Positions 1-8,036 of a stretch of 45,427 bases of DNA are shown here, in pieces. Below the pieces are notes generated by a model, which made no database searches, had not been told where the DNA came from, and worked only from the letters and a program-made list of their open reading frames with translations. Origin of the DNA: Candidatus Eiseniibacteriota bacterium (GTDB lineage: Bacteria > Eisenbacteria > RBG-16-71-46 > CAIMUX01 > WJJG01); assembly GCA_023129715.1 (NCBI GenBank), contig JAGMBO010000011.1, positions 1 through 45,427 of the forward strand, written 5' to 3'. Position 1 is the stretch's first letter; every line of letters starts with the position of its first letter. A program made the position numbers and the translations under genes.

Positions 1-91
1 TCGCTTCATGAATAGTCCGGGCTAGCCTGGCGGCGGTGTTCCGCAATCCGGGCGCCCAGCATGGCCGCGCTGGTCTGCAGTCCGCGGCTGC

Positions 92-982
92 CTAGGTCGA
101 CCGGACATACTCCACCAACCCTTCCAGTGTCTGTTCCAAGTAGAGACGTTCGCGTTGCTGGATATCAGGGTCGAGAAGGGTAACCGTAGCATAGTAGGGA
201 TCCGCATCCAGCAGACGTTCGTGGGCGCGCCCAACCAGATCGTCCGCGGACTCTCTGAGAAGTTCGCGTACGATCTCGACCCAGTGCGGCATTTGCTTGC
301 GGCTGATCTTCATGTACTCCACAGGGTCATCAACCATGCCGAAGTGCGGGAACGCCATGCGCTCCGGCGCCGGCTGCAGGGCGAGGAGTCGGTCGATCGA
401 ATCGAGGGCCACTTCCAGAACGAACCTCCGGGGCGTGGCCGGCCGCAGGTAGATGTGTCCGGGGATCGGAACCCGCAAGCCTACCGCCTCACCGACATAG
501 AGGGTCCCTTCGTGGAGGAAGGAGAGATGGTGGGCGGCATGTCCCGGCGTAGGGATGACCTCAATCCCCGCGCCCTCAATCTCCGACAGAGTTGCGATGC
601 TGGAGGCTGGCACGGGTGGCGGTGGACCATAGGCTTCGGCCACGGGCCGCAGCACGCTGAGAGAGCTCTGCCAGAGCCGAGTGGGATCAATCATGTGCTC
701 GATGCCTTGCTCGTGGCACAGAATGCGCGCGTCGGGGAAGGCCTCGAGTACATGTGCCGCACCGGCGGCGTGATCGATATGGACGTGCGTGAGCAGGATG
801 TAGTCGAGGCGCGTGATCGCCAGAGCCTTCAGCTCGTCGATCAAATGAGCGGCCGAGGTCGGCGGTCCGGGATCGACAAGAAAGCTCATCTCCTGGCTGC
901 AGGAGACCCAGCAGCTCAGGAACTTCTGATGCCCAACGAGCTTCTGGTCGAGGTTGATCATGTGCAGGACCGGGATGCTCAT
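92..982 (-). CDS. MBL-fold metallo-hydrolase at the end of the bam operon
   Basis: A metallo-beta-lactamase-fold hydrolase of about 296 residues. It shows the metal-binding motif THVHIDHAAG (H-x-H-x-D-H), a downstream TPGHAAHH histidine and a late FPHFG histidine, the usual ligands of a two-metal site. There is no signal peptide, so it should act in the cytoplasm. I chose the ATG at 982 because an AAGGA lies 11-12 nt upstream and the protein then begins directly with the fold (MSIPVLHMINL). A longer reading frame reaches 1054 but would run almost into the gene before it. It follows bamI after 83 nt on the same strand and is probably the last gene of the operon. Its substrate is unknown. Given the neighbours, a thioesterase or ring-hydrolysis role on CoA intermediates is possible, but nothing in the sequence proves it. 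The 91 bases to the left hold no recognisable gene. Confidence 0.8.
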   Translation of the reverse strand: MSIPVLHMINLDQKLVGHQKFLSCWVSCSQEMSFLVDPGPPTSAAHLIDELKALAITRLDYILLTHVHIDHAAGAAHVLEAFPDARILCHEQGIEHMIDPTRLWQSSLSVLRPVAEAYGPPPPVPASSIATLSEIEGAGIEVIPTPGHAAHHLSFLHEGTLYVGEAVGLRVPIPGHIYLRPATPRRFVLEVALDSIDRLLALQPAPERMAFPHFGMVDDPVEYMKISRKQMPHWVEIVRELLRESADDLVGRAHERLLDADPYYATVTLLDPDIQQRERLYLEQTLEGLVEYVRST

Positions 983-1065
983 GACGCCAGAATTCCTTAC
1001 AAGTAAGAGTGTTACATCGCCACCCGTTCGCCTGAGACAATCGCGTCCTATCACCGGGTCGTCGC

Positions 1066-1680
1066 CTATTCCTCTGGCGCGGCTTCAGAAGAAACTGAGC
1101 GAAACGCGAAGGCTTCGGTTAAGACGAAAGCCGCCTGAAGATACGATGTCGGGCACAGCGGAAGACATTCCTTGCAGGTAGGGCACTCCCTGGCGGCGAT
1201 CTCCGGAATGAAAGCTATCTCCTTTCTTGTTCCCCGCTCAACAAATCCAACAGCGTTCTTCTTCACGACCTCAGCACAGTATCTGACACATAGCCCGCAA
1301 TGAATGCAAAATGAGGCCTCCTTTTCGAACCGATCCTTGTCTGCTCCATACTCCACCGCCAACTCCTGCAATGGGGGGGAATCCGGGGCATGCGCCAGCA
1401 TCAGCTCCAGAAGGGTTTTGCGGATTCTATCGACCCTCTCGGACCTCGTTCTGACGACCAGATCGTCCTCCACCGGGTGAACGCAGGAGACAACGAGCGT
1501 TGTCGCGCCGCGAAGCTCCACTTCCACGATGCAAATCCGGCAGCCCCCATAGGGCTCTAGCTTCTCGTGGTGGCAGAGCGTGGGTATGAATATCCCCGCA
1601 CTCCGGGCTGCCTCCAGGATGGTCGCCCCTTCCCTTGTGACAACGTCCTTTCCGTCAATCTGCAAGCGGACTTCACTCAT
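1066..1680 (-). CDS. bamI: BamI-like iron-sulfur subunit (NuoG N-terminal/HoxU type) of class II benzoyl-CoA reductase
   Basis: A 204-residue electron-transfer subunit related to the N-terminal part of NuoG and to HoxU. A plant-type [2Fe-2S] ferredoxin domain fills residues 1-75 (Cys in TLCHHEK, GGCRIC and VVSC). Two [4Fe-4S] binding motifs follow, CIHCGLCVRYC near residue 125 and CPTCKECLPLC near residue 165. There is no catalytic molybdopterin domain, as expected for a BamI-length protein. Its ATG overlaps the stop codon of bamH by 4 nt (ATGA), so the two are translationally coupled. In the Geobacter complex BamG, H and I form an NADH-dehydrogenase-like module; this gene sits at the same place in the same order. 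Assignment to Bam rather than to an NADH-linked hydrogenase rests on the whole operon. Confidence 0.85.
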   Translation of the reverse strand: MSEVRLQIDGKDVVTREGATILEAARSAGIFIPTLCHHEKLEPYGGCRICIVEVELRGATTLVVSCVHPVEDDLVVRTRSERVDRIRKTLLELMLAHAPDSPPLQELAVEYGADKDRFEKEASFCIHCGLCVRYCAEVVKKNAVGFVERGTRKEIAFIPEIAARECPTCKECLPLCPTSYLQAAFVLTEAFAFRSVSSEAAPEE

Positions 1681-3605
1681 TGCTTCTTGCTCTTCCTGAC
1701 AATCGCTCTCTGGTCTTCAGGGATGGGAGGCGGAACGGGTTCGCCGGAGATCTTCCTCACCGCGCTGAAGCGGGGCGGGCAGACTTCAAGGCAAGATCCG
1801 CATTTCGTGCATTTCTCCTGGTCGACAATGTGGATCATCTTCTTGCCGCCGTCGATGGCCTCGGCCGGGCACTCTCTGAGGCAACGCCCACAGGCCTGGC
1901 ACTTCTCCGGATCAATGTAATAGGAGATCAGCTCCTTGCAGTACAACGCAGGGCACCGCTTCTCCTTGATGTGCGCCTCATACTCACCTTTGAAGTAGCG
2001 CAACGTGCTTCGGAACGGGTTGGGGGCAGTTTTGCCTAGTGCACAAAGGGAGGCCTCAGCGGCTGTCTCGGAGAGCTCCTCCAAGAGCTCGATGTCGCTC
2101 TCTTTTCCCCTTCCTTCGGTGATGTTGCTGAGGATTTTATGCATCTGCCGCAGGCCTTCCCGGCAAGGGAGGCACTTGCCGCACGATTCATCCGTGAGGA
2201 AGTGAATGAAGTACCGGGCCACATCAACCATGCAGGTATCCTCATCCATGACAATCATCCCACCGGACCCCATCATGGATCCGGCCTGGGTAAGCTCATC
2301 GAAACCAACCTCCAAATCGAGCAGTTCCTCCGGGATGCATCCGCCGGACGGCCCCCCGGTCTGCAGTGCTTTGAACTTCTTGCCTCCGGGGATTCCACCG
2401 CCGATCTTGTAGATGATGTCCCTCAGGGTCATGCCCATTGGGATTTCGACGAGGCCGGTGTTGTTTATCTTGCCGACCAGGGAGAAGATCTTCGTACCCT
2501 TGCTTCCCTCGGTGCCAATTGAGGTAAACGCTCGAGCTCCTTGGTTGATGATCAAAGGAACGTTGGCCCATGTTTCGACATTGTTTATGCAGGTGGGCTT
2601 GGCCCAGAGACCTCTGACGGCCGGATAGGGTGGCCGCGCTCTTGGTTCGCCGGCCTTGCCCTCCAGAGACATGAGGAGAGCTGTTTCTTCACCACAAACG
2701 AAGGCCCCCGCTCCCCGATGCAGCTTGACGTGGAAATCGAACCCGGAGCCGAGCACATTCTTGCCCAGGAGACCGTGCTCTTCGGCGCGCTTCATCGCGC
2801 CGCACAGGTTCTCCACCGCCAGCGGGTATTCCTGGCGAATGTAGATATAGCCCTCATGAGCGCCTATGGCATAGGCACCGATCATCAAACCCTCGAGCAC
2901 GCGATACGGATTCCCCTCCATCAGGGACCTGTCCATGTAGGCGCCCGGGTCTCCCTCGTCGCAGTTGACGACTACATACTTCGGCTCGCCGGGGGCTTCG
3001 CGAGCGACCTCCCACTTCACTCCGGCCGGGAAACCTCCTCCTCCGCGCCCTCTCAGATGTGCTTCCTTCACCTCTGCGATGACCTGCTCCGGCGTCATCT
3101 CGAAGAGCGCCTTGGCCAGGGCCTGGTAGCCCGCAATCGCGAGGTAGTCCTCAATGCTCTCCGGGGCGATCGTGCGATTGGCGCCGAAAACAAGGCGTTC
3201 TTGATGCTTGTAGAAGGGAATATCGGCTTCCCGGGTCACCCGTTCGCCTGTGCTCGGGTCCACATAGAGTAGACGTTCTACAACTCTTCCCTCCTTCAGG
3301 GTCGCTGAGACGATCTCCGGGATGTCCTCGGGCGTTACCTCCAGATAGCAAATCTCCTCAGGTGCGATGACAACGATGGGGCCCTTCTCGCAGAAGCCGT
3401 GACAACCGGTTCTCTTCAGGTCTACCTCGCCTTCCAGGCCTTGCTTCCGGAGTTCCGCCCCAAGAGCGGCGATAACTTCGCCGGCACCCGTGGCAACACA
3501 CCCGGAGCCGGCACACACGGAAACGCAAAGCCTGGCGGGGTCTCTCATGGAGATTGCTTCTTGTCGGAACTTCTCGAGTTCCTCAGGCGAACTTAATCGC
3601 GCCAT
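1677..3605 (-). CDS. bamH: BamH-like NuoF-type flavoprotein of class II benzoyl-CoA reductase
   Basis: A 642-residue NuoF/HydB-type subunit expected to bind FMN and NAD(H). In order it has: an N-terminal thioredoxin-like [2Fe-2S] domain (CAGSGC near residue 31, TGCHGFC near 67); the NuoF core with the glycine-rich GRGGGGFPAG near residue 185 and CDEGDPGAYMDRS near 215; an SLBB-like segment; the 4Fe-4S motif ESCGKCLPCREG near residue 478; and a C-terminal two-cluster ferredoxin (CQACGRCLRECP and CTKCGSCLEVCP). This is the long NuoF form with extra ferredoxin found in bifurcating or confurcating enzymes. It starts 9 nt after bamG and overlaps bamI by 4 nt. Within the Bam complex its job would be electron exchange with NAD(H). 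HydB of a trimeric [FeFe] hydrogenase looks similar, but no hydrogenase catalytic subunit is nearby. Confidence 0.87.
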   Translation of the reverse strand: MARLSSPEELEKFRQEAISMRDPARLCVSVCAGSGCVATGAGEVIAALGAELRKQGLEGEVDLKRTGCHGFCEKGPIVVIAPEEICYLEVTPEDIPEIVSATLKEGRVVERLLYVDPSTGERVTREADIPFYKHQERLVFGANRTIAPESIEDYLAIAGYQALAKALFEMTPEQVIAEVKEAHLRGRGGGGFPAGVKWEVAREAPGEPKYVVVNCDEGDPGAYMDRSLMEGNPYRVLEGLMIGAYAIGAHEGYIYIRQEYPLAVENLCGAMKRAEEHGLLGKNVLGSGFDFHVKLHRGAGAFVCGEETALLMSLEGKAGEPRARPPYPAVRGLWAKPTCINNVETWANVPLIINQGARAFTSIGTEGSKGTKIFSLVGKINNTGLVEIPMGMTLRDIIYKIGGGIPGGKKFKALQTGGPSGGCIPEELLDLEVGFDELTQAGSMMGSGGMIVMDEDTCMVDVARYFIHFLTDESCGKCLPCREGLRQMHKILSNITEGRGKESDIELLEELSETAAEASLCALGKTAPNPFRSTLRYFKGEYEAHIKEKRCPALYCKELISYYIDPEKCQACGRCLRECPAEAIDGGKKMIHIVDQEKCTKCGSCLEVCPPRFSAVRKISGEPVPPPIPEDQRAIVRKSKKQ

Positions 3606-3614
3606 AGATGTTCC

Positions 3615-4067
3615 CTACTCATAGCTCTTCAGCACCTCTACCGCCTCGGCCGGCGACAGTTTGCCGTGCGTCTTCCCGTTGACTTTCATCACCGGTCCTA
3701 GCGCACAGCAGCCGAGACAGTTGACAGTGTCCAGGCTGAACCGCAGATTCAGGTCCGTGTCGCCGGGTCCAATTCCAATTAGATCTTGCACAGCATCGAG
3801 GACACGCGTCGCGCCGCGTACGTGACAGGCAGTGCCCATGCAGATGTGCACTTCATGGCGACCCCGGGGAGACAAACTGAAGGTCTTGTAGAAGGTAGCG
3901 ATATGTTGGATCCGGCTCAGAGGAACCTGGAGTCTGTCGCTGACCCTCTTCAGTGCCTCCCTGGGAAGCCAGCGATTCTCGCCCTGGATCTCGAGGAGTA
4001 CCTGAATGAGGGAACTGGCTTCACCCCCATGGCTCTCGATGATCCGGTCAATCCTGGCGTTGTCCAT
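3615..4067 (-). CDS. bamG: BamG-like NuoE-type [2Fe-2S] subunit
   Basis: A 150-residue NuoE/HydC-type thioredoxin-fold protein. The helical N-terminal part (residues 1-70) carries the NuoE pattern ending in HIATFYKTF. The four [2Fe-2S] ligands are seen as ICMGTAC (residues about 76-81) and NCLGCC (about 115-120). Length is normal for the family. It starts at an ATG preceded only by a weak purine-rich stretch, 20 nt after the bamF stop, and is followed 9 nt later by bamH, its usual partner. It would shuttle electrons between the BamH flavin and the other clusters of the ring-reducing complex. Confidence 0.85.
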   Translation of the reverse strand: MDNARIDRIIESHGGEASSLIQVLLEIQGENRWLPREALKRVSDRLQVPLSRIQHIATFYKTFSLSPRGRHEVHICMGTACHVRGATRVLDAVQDLIGIGPGDTDLNLRFSLDTVNCLGCCALGPVMKVNGKTHGKLSPAEAVEVLKSYE

Positions 4068-4087
4068 GGCCGCTTCTCTCTTCCGCC

Positions 4088-4855
4088 TCAGGCGAGCGCG
4101 TAGCGCTTCCGGTCTACGTCGTACCGGACCAATCCCTGCCTGGATGAGATATTCATGTGTCTTGAGACCACAGCCGGGTTCAGCCCCAGCATCTCAGAGA
4201 CGTCCGCGGTTGATCGGGGTCCCTCCTCGAGGAGCAGCAGAATCTGGCTGACGGCCAGCTTGTCTGCGATGAGCTCCTGGAACAGCCGGTCCATTTGGTC
4301 ACTGGCATAGAACGCGTTGTAGGCCTCTTCTGACTTCAAAGGTACTCTCAGCCTCTCCCGCTCCACCAACTTGATGTAGGGGATGAGTCGAGTGACGGCC
4401 TCGAGCTTGAGCTTCAATCCGTTTCCGCCGACTCCCTCGCCATTGCGAAGCGGTCCCAACTCCTTCAGCTTCTTGACGAAGTCATCCACAACCTCGGTGA
4501 AACGGCTCCCTTCGGCGGCGGACATCCATTCGAGCCTCAACCTCTCGGGGTGTACCCCGATCTGCTCCATCAGCTTGCGGCAGAGATGCATGGTGCTCAG
4601 GGCATCATAGTTCCCTTCGGTGACGTAGTGGCACTCGCCGGGCCAGCAACCACCGATGAATACTCCGTCGGCACCCTGCGAGAAGGCCCGCAGGATGAAT
4701 GCCAGATCGACCCGGCCGCTGCACATGACGCGGATGATCCTGATCTCGTGCGTGTACTGCTGCCTGGAAACTCCAGCCAGATCGGCGGCGGAGTAGGCTC
4801 ACCAGTTGCACAAGAAGCCGATGACTCTCGGCTTGAACTCAAATCCCATGCCCAT
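4088..4855 (-). CDS. bamF: BamF-like selenoprotein (MvhD family), UGA read as selenocysteine
   Basis: MvhD-type electron-transfer subunit of 255 residues if the in-frame TGA at 4799-4801 is read as selenocysteine (residue 19). Upstream of the TGA the frame reads MGMGFEFKPRVIGFLCNW, and after it AYSAADLAGVSRQQY, the family's conserved N terminus; other members have CNWC(S/T)Y at this place. A conventional gene call would start at the internal Met at 4726 and lose 43 residues including a cluster ligand. MCSGRVD, GCWPGECHY and EWMSAAEG follow as in other MvhD proteins. The ATG at 4855 has AAGGAG 10 nt upstream; ATGs at 4861 and 4849 are alternatives. The last 65 residues look like a winged helix-turn-helix (STADVSEMLGLNPAVVSRHM), an unusual fusion. 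It lies 43 nt after bamE and 20 nt before bamG. In MvhD-HdrA pairs this subunit passes electrons to the HdrA flavin. Expression would need the Sec machinery, not seen here. Confidence 0.85.
4760..4780 (-). promoter_or_regulatory. Bacterial SECIS-like hairpin for the bamF UGA codon
   Basis: The hairpin begins 19 nt after the TGA codon (4801-4799). The 5' arm is CTG-G-CTGGA, the loop is GTT, and the 3' arm is TCCAG-G-CAG. This gives 8 base pairs broken by one G-G mismatch, and the first loop base is a G 28 nt after the UGA. Bacterial SECIS elements lie inside the coding sequence just after the UGA, with a small apical loop carrying an early G (often GU); this hairpin fits on distance, loop and length. 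Pairing was checked by eye only. Confidence 0.72.
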
Positions 4856-4898
4856 TGTCATCTCACTCCTTCCCTTGAGCTCCTCTGCCTCTGCCTGC

Positions 4899-7800
4899 TC
4901 ACGTGCTGACTTCCGCGAGGTCTGAAAACGCCGCGTCGATCTGACAGAAGAGCTCTTCGTCGGTGTAGTGCTTCAGAATGATCGCGTTGGTCGGACACTT
5001 CGCGTTGCAGAGACCGTCGCCCTTGCAGAGAACCGGATTGACCCAGGCCTTCTTGCCCTTGGGTGTGTCACGGAATTCGATGGCACCGTACGTGCAGACC
5101 GTGATGCAGGCGCCGCAGGACACACAGTCGTCCTCTCTTACCTCGCAAACAGAGCCGGAAGCTGTGACGGTATCCTGGGAGAGAAGCGTTACAGCGCGGC
5201 CTGCGGCGCCATAGGCCTGGCTAATCGCTTCAAGCATATGCTTGGGATAGTGAGCCGTCCCACACAGGAAAACGCCGTCTGCAGCAAAGTCGACGGGCCG
5301 TAGTTTCACGTGGGCTTCCTGGAAGAAACCATCCGGGCTCATGGGAACCTTAAAGAGACGGGCTGCTTCCCGACTTCCTGCCGAGGGAATCACGGCGGCG
5401 GACAGAACGAGCAAATCGGCGTCCAATTCGAGTTTCTGTCCCAAGATGGGATCCGCTACGGTGACCCGCACAACGGGTTTGCCATGCTCGTTTGTGGCAG
5501 TTTCCACCTGGGGCGGATCCTGCGGTTCCCAGCGGACGAATATGACATCCTTGTCCGCCGCCTCGCGGTAGAAATCCTCCTTGAATCCATAGGATCTCAT
5601 ATCTCGAAAGAGAATGTAGATATCCAGCTCGGGATTCCTCTCTCTGAGCTTCAACGCATTCTTCAGGGCTTCGCCGCAGCATACCCGCGAGCAGTAATTG
5701 CGGTCTTCCTGCCGGCAACCGACGCATTGGATCATCACCAGGCTCTCGGCATCCTGCAGGGATTCGTCTCCCTTGGTGAGTCGCTCCTCCAGCTCGAGCT
5801 GGGTGAGGACCCGGTCATCTTCCCCGTAGAGGTATTCGGTGGGTTTGTATTCGTCGGCGCCGGTGGCCAGGATGGCCGCGCCATGGTGTATCGTTTTGAC
5901 CTGGCCTTCGGCTTCCACCGTGGTCGCGAAATTGCCCACATAACCGGAAACGTCCGTAATCGTCGCTCCATGCGAGACGTGGACGAGGGGGTGCTGGTAC
6001 ACCTTGCGGATTAGATCGCGCAAGTACTCCTGAACATCCAGTCCTTCCAGGCTGTAGTGAATTCTTCGAGCCATCCCTCCCAGGTCAGAATCCTTCTCCA
6101 CCAGGTGAGCCTCGAATCCCTGGTTGGCCAAAGCCAGGGCACTGGTCATGCCGGCCAGGCCGCCCCCGACCACGAGCGCCCTCTTGTTCATGGGCAGATC
6201 GAATTCCTGCAAAGGCTCCAGATGAGTCGTCCGGGCCACCGACATCCGGACGATGTCCTTCGCCTTTTCGGTGGCCTCTTCCTTCTGCTTGGAGTGGACC
6301 CAGGAGCAGTGTTCTCTGATGTTGGCCATGTCGAAGAGATACTGATTGATTCCACCTTCCCGCAGGGTGTCCCGGAATAGCGGTTCGTGTGTCCTCGGGG
6401 TGCAGGCCGCAACGACCACGCGATTGAGTCCTTTCTCGCGGATCGTGCTGGCGATTTGCTCGGCCGCATCCGTGGAGCAGATGAAGAGGCCTTCTTCGGC
6501 GTGGACCACATTGTCCAAGCTCAAGGAATAATCGACCAGGGAACGAACATCGACCACGCGTCCGATATTGGCGCCACAGTGACACGCAAAGACACCGACC
6601 CTGACATCCTCCTTCGAGACATCCCGCTCCGGCGGATAGACGCGTTCTCTGGACAGCTTGCCTCGCCGGGATCTCAGGAGCTCACCCGTGAGGGCATTCG
6701 CCCCACTGGCCGCCACAACCGCCTCGGGAATATCCATGGGACCCAGGAAGGCTCCACTGACGAAGATCCCGGGGCGAGAGGTCTCGATGGGATTCGTGGG
6801 ATTGGTCTTGCAGAACCCGTGAGAGTTGAGCTCGATGCCGAACGTGTCTGCAAGGGACTGTACATCGTGAGGAGGGTTCAGTCCAACGCCCAACACAACC
6901 AGATCGAACTCTTCCTCCTGCACCCCGTCATGGGGCGTGGAGTATCGAATCGTGACATTCTTTGTTTCCGGATTCTCTTTGCCTATCGATACGTAGCTTC
7001 TTACGAATCGAACTCCGGGAAGATTCTCTGCTCTCTGGTAAAACCGCTCGAAATCCTTGCCGTAGGACCGGATGTCGTTGTGGAATATCGCACATTCGGC
7101 CTCAGCGTCATGGTCTTTCGTCAGGATTACCTGCTTCTGGATATAGGTGCAACACACCGCGGAGCAGTAGCTGTTGCCGCCTTCGATTACCTCTCTGGAA
7201 CCGACGCAGTGAATCCAGGCGATTTTGTGCGGATGTTCGTGATCCGAGGGGCGCAGGATCTCTCCTTCGTGCGGCCCGGTGGCACATAGGAGCCGCTCGA
7301 AGTCCAGGCTGGTGACCACGTTCTCGATCAGCCCGTAGCCGTAGTCATTCCGCGGCCTGGGGTCGAACACTTCATAGCCCGGCGACAGAACGATCGCCCC
7401 TACTACGATTTCCTCCCTCTCTGCCTCCTGATGAAGATCTATGGCGTTGTTCTTGCAGACGCCAACGCAGATAAAGCATTTCTTGTCTTTCAAGTACAGA
7501 CACTCATCAGCCACATAGGGGACAAGGGGGACAGCTTGAGAAAAGTAGATGTGGGTGGCCTTGCTCTTGGCCAAGTCTTGATTGAATGGATCCGGGACCA
7601 GGACCGGGCAGTACTCCGCGCAGGTCGTACAACCCGTGCATCTGTCCTCGATGATGTATCTGGGCTTCCTTGTCAGTGTGACCTTGAAGTTTCCTGCCTT
7701 GCCTTCCACGCTGTCCACTTCGGTATAGGTCAGAATCTCGATGTTGGGATGCCTGTCGCATTCGATGAACTTGGGAGACTCAATGCACATGGAGCAGTCA

Positions 7801-7976
7801 TTGGTGGGAAAGGTCTTGTCGAGCTGAGCCATTTTTCCGCCGATGGCCGGTGCCTTCTCGACCAGAAAGACCCTGTACCCCGAGGTAGCGAGATCAAGAG
7901 CGGCTTGAATGCCGCTGATCCCCGCGCCGACGACCATGACGTCTCCGATCGTCCTGTTGGCGAGGCTGTCTACCAT
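4899..7976 (-). CDS. bamE: BamE-like double HdrA-type FAD/iron-sulfur protein
   Basis: A 1025-residue fused HdrA-type flavoprotein, about the size of Geobacter BamE. The first HdrA unit has a dinucleotide motif VVGAGISGIQAAL (residue 15 onward), the NDCSMC and CTGCTTCAEYCP cysteine motifs (61-64, 113-124) and CFICVGVC. A segment with VGVFACHCGANIG (about 465) links to the second unit, which starts near residue 595 (ALVVGGGLAGMTSA) and has MIQCVGCR and YCSRVCC. A C-terminal ferredoxin domain carries CVSCGACITVC (about 949) and CKGDGLCNAKCP. Two FADs and many [4Fe-4S] clusters are expected. HdrA flavins perform electron bifurcation in methanogens; here the protein would be the hub that lifts electrons to the potential needed for ring reduction. 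It starts 60 nt after bamD with only a weak ribosome site (CAGGT). Confidence 0.9.
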   Translation of the reverse strand: MVDSLANRTIGDVMVVGAGISGIQAALDLATSGYRVFLVEKAPAIGGKMAQLDKTFPTNDCSMCIESPKFIECDRHPNIEILTYTEVDSVEGKAGNFKVTLTRKPRYIIEDRCTGCTTCAEYCPVLVPDPFNQDLAKSKATHIYFSQAVPLVPYVADECLYLKDKKCFICVGVCKNNAIDLHQEAEREEIVVGAIVLSPGYEVFDPRPRNDYGYGLIENVVTSLDFERLLCATGPHEGEILRPSDHEHPHKIAWIHCVGSREVIEGGNSYCSAVCCTYIQKQVILTKDHDAEAECAIFHNDIRSYGKDFERFYQRAENLPGVRFVRSYVSIGKENPETKNVTIRYSTPHDGVQEEEFDLVVLGVGLNPPHDVQSLADTFGIELNSHGFCKTNPTNPIETSRPGIFVSGAFLGPMDIPEAVVAASGANALTGELLRSRRGKLSRERVYPPERDVSKEDVRVGVFACHCGANIGRVVDVRSLVDYSLSLDNVVHAEEGLFICSTDAAEQIASTIREKGLNRVVVAACTPRTHEPLFRDTLREGGINQYLFDMANIREHCSWVHSKQKEEATEKAKDIVRMSVARTTHLEPLQEFDLPMNKRALVVGGGLAGMTSALALANQGFEAHLVEKDSDLGGMARRIHYSLEGLDVQEYLRDLIRKVYQHPLVHVSHGATITDVSGYVGNFATTVEAEGQVKTIHHGAAILATGADEYKPTEYLYGEDDRVLTQLELEERLTKGDESLQDAESLVMIQCVGCRQEDRNYCSRVCCGEALKNALKLRERNPELDIYILFRDMRSYGFKEDFYREAADKDVIFVRWEPQDPPQVETATNEHGKPVVRVTVADPILGQKLELDADLLVLSAAVIPSAGSREAARLFKVPMSPDGFFQEAHVKLRPVDFAADGVFLCGTAHYPKHMLEAISQAYGAAGRAVTLLSQDTVTASGSVCEVREDDCVSCGACITVCTYGAIEFRDTPKGKKAWVNPVLCKGDGLCNAKCPTNAIILKHYTDEELFCQIDAAFSDLAEVST

Positions 7977-8036
7977 CTGTCGTGCACCTGTCTCTCTTTC
8001 CGATTCACTCCGACCCTGGCGGGTGTCTTCGCTGCC

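Noticed and set aside
1066-4067. The NuoE/F/G-like trio as a bifurcating [FeFe] or [NiFe] hydrogenase
   Set aside because: No H-cluster or NiFe catalytic subunit is present, and the genes are contiguous with BamB-F homologues in the known bam order.
4726-4861. The TGA at 4799-4801 as a nonsense mutation or sequencing error making bamF a pseudogene
   Set aside because: The conserved MvhD sequence continues on both sides of the TGA, the codon falls exactly at a Cys/Sec position, and a SECIS-like hairpin follows at the right distance.
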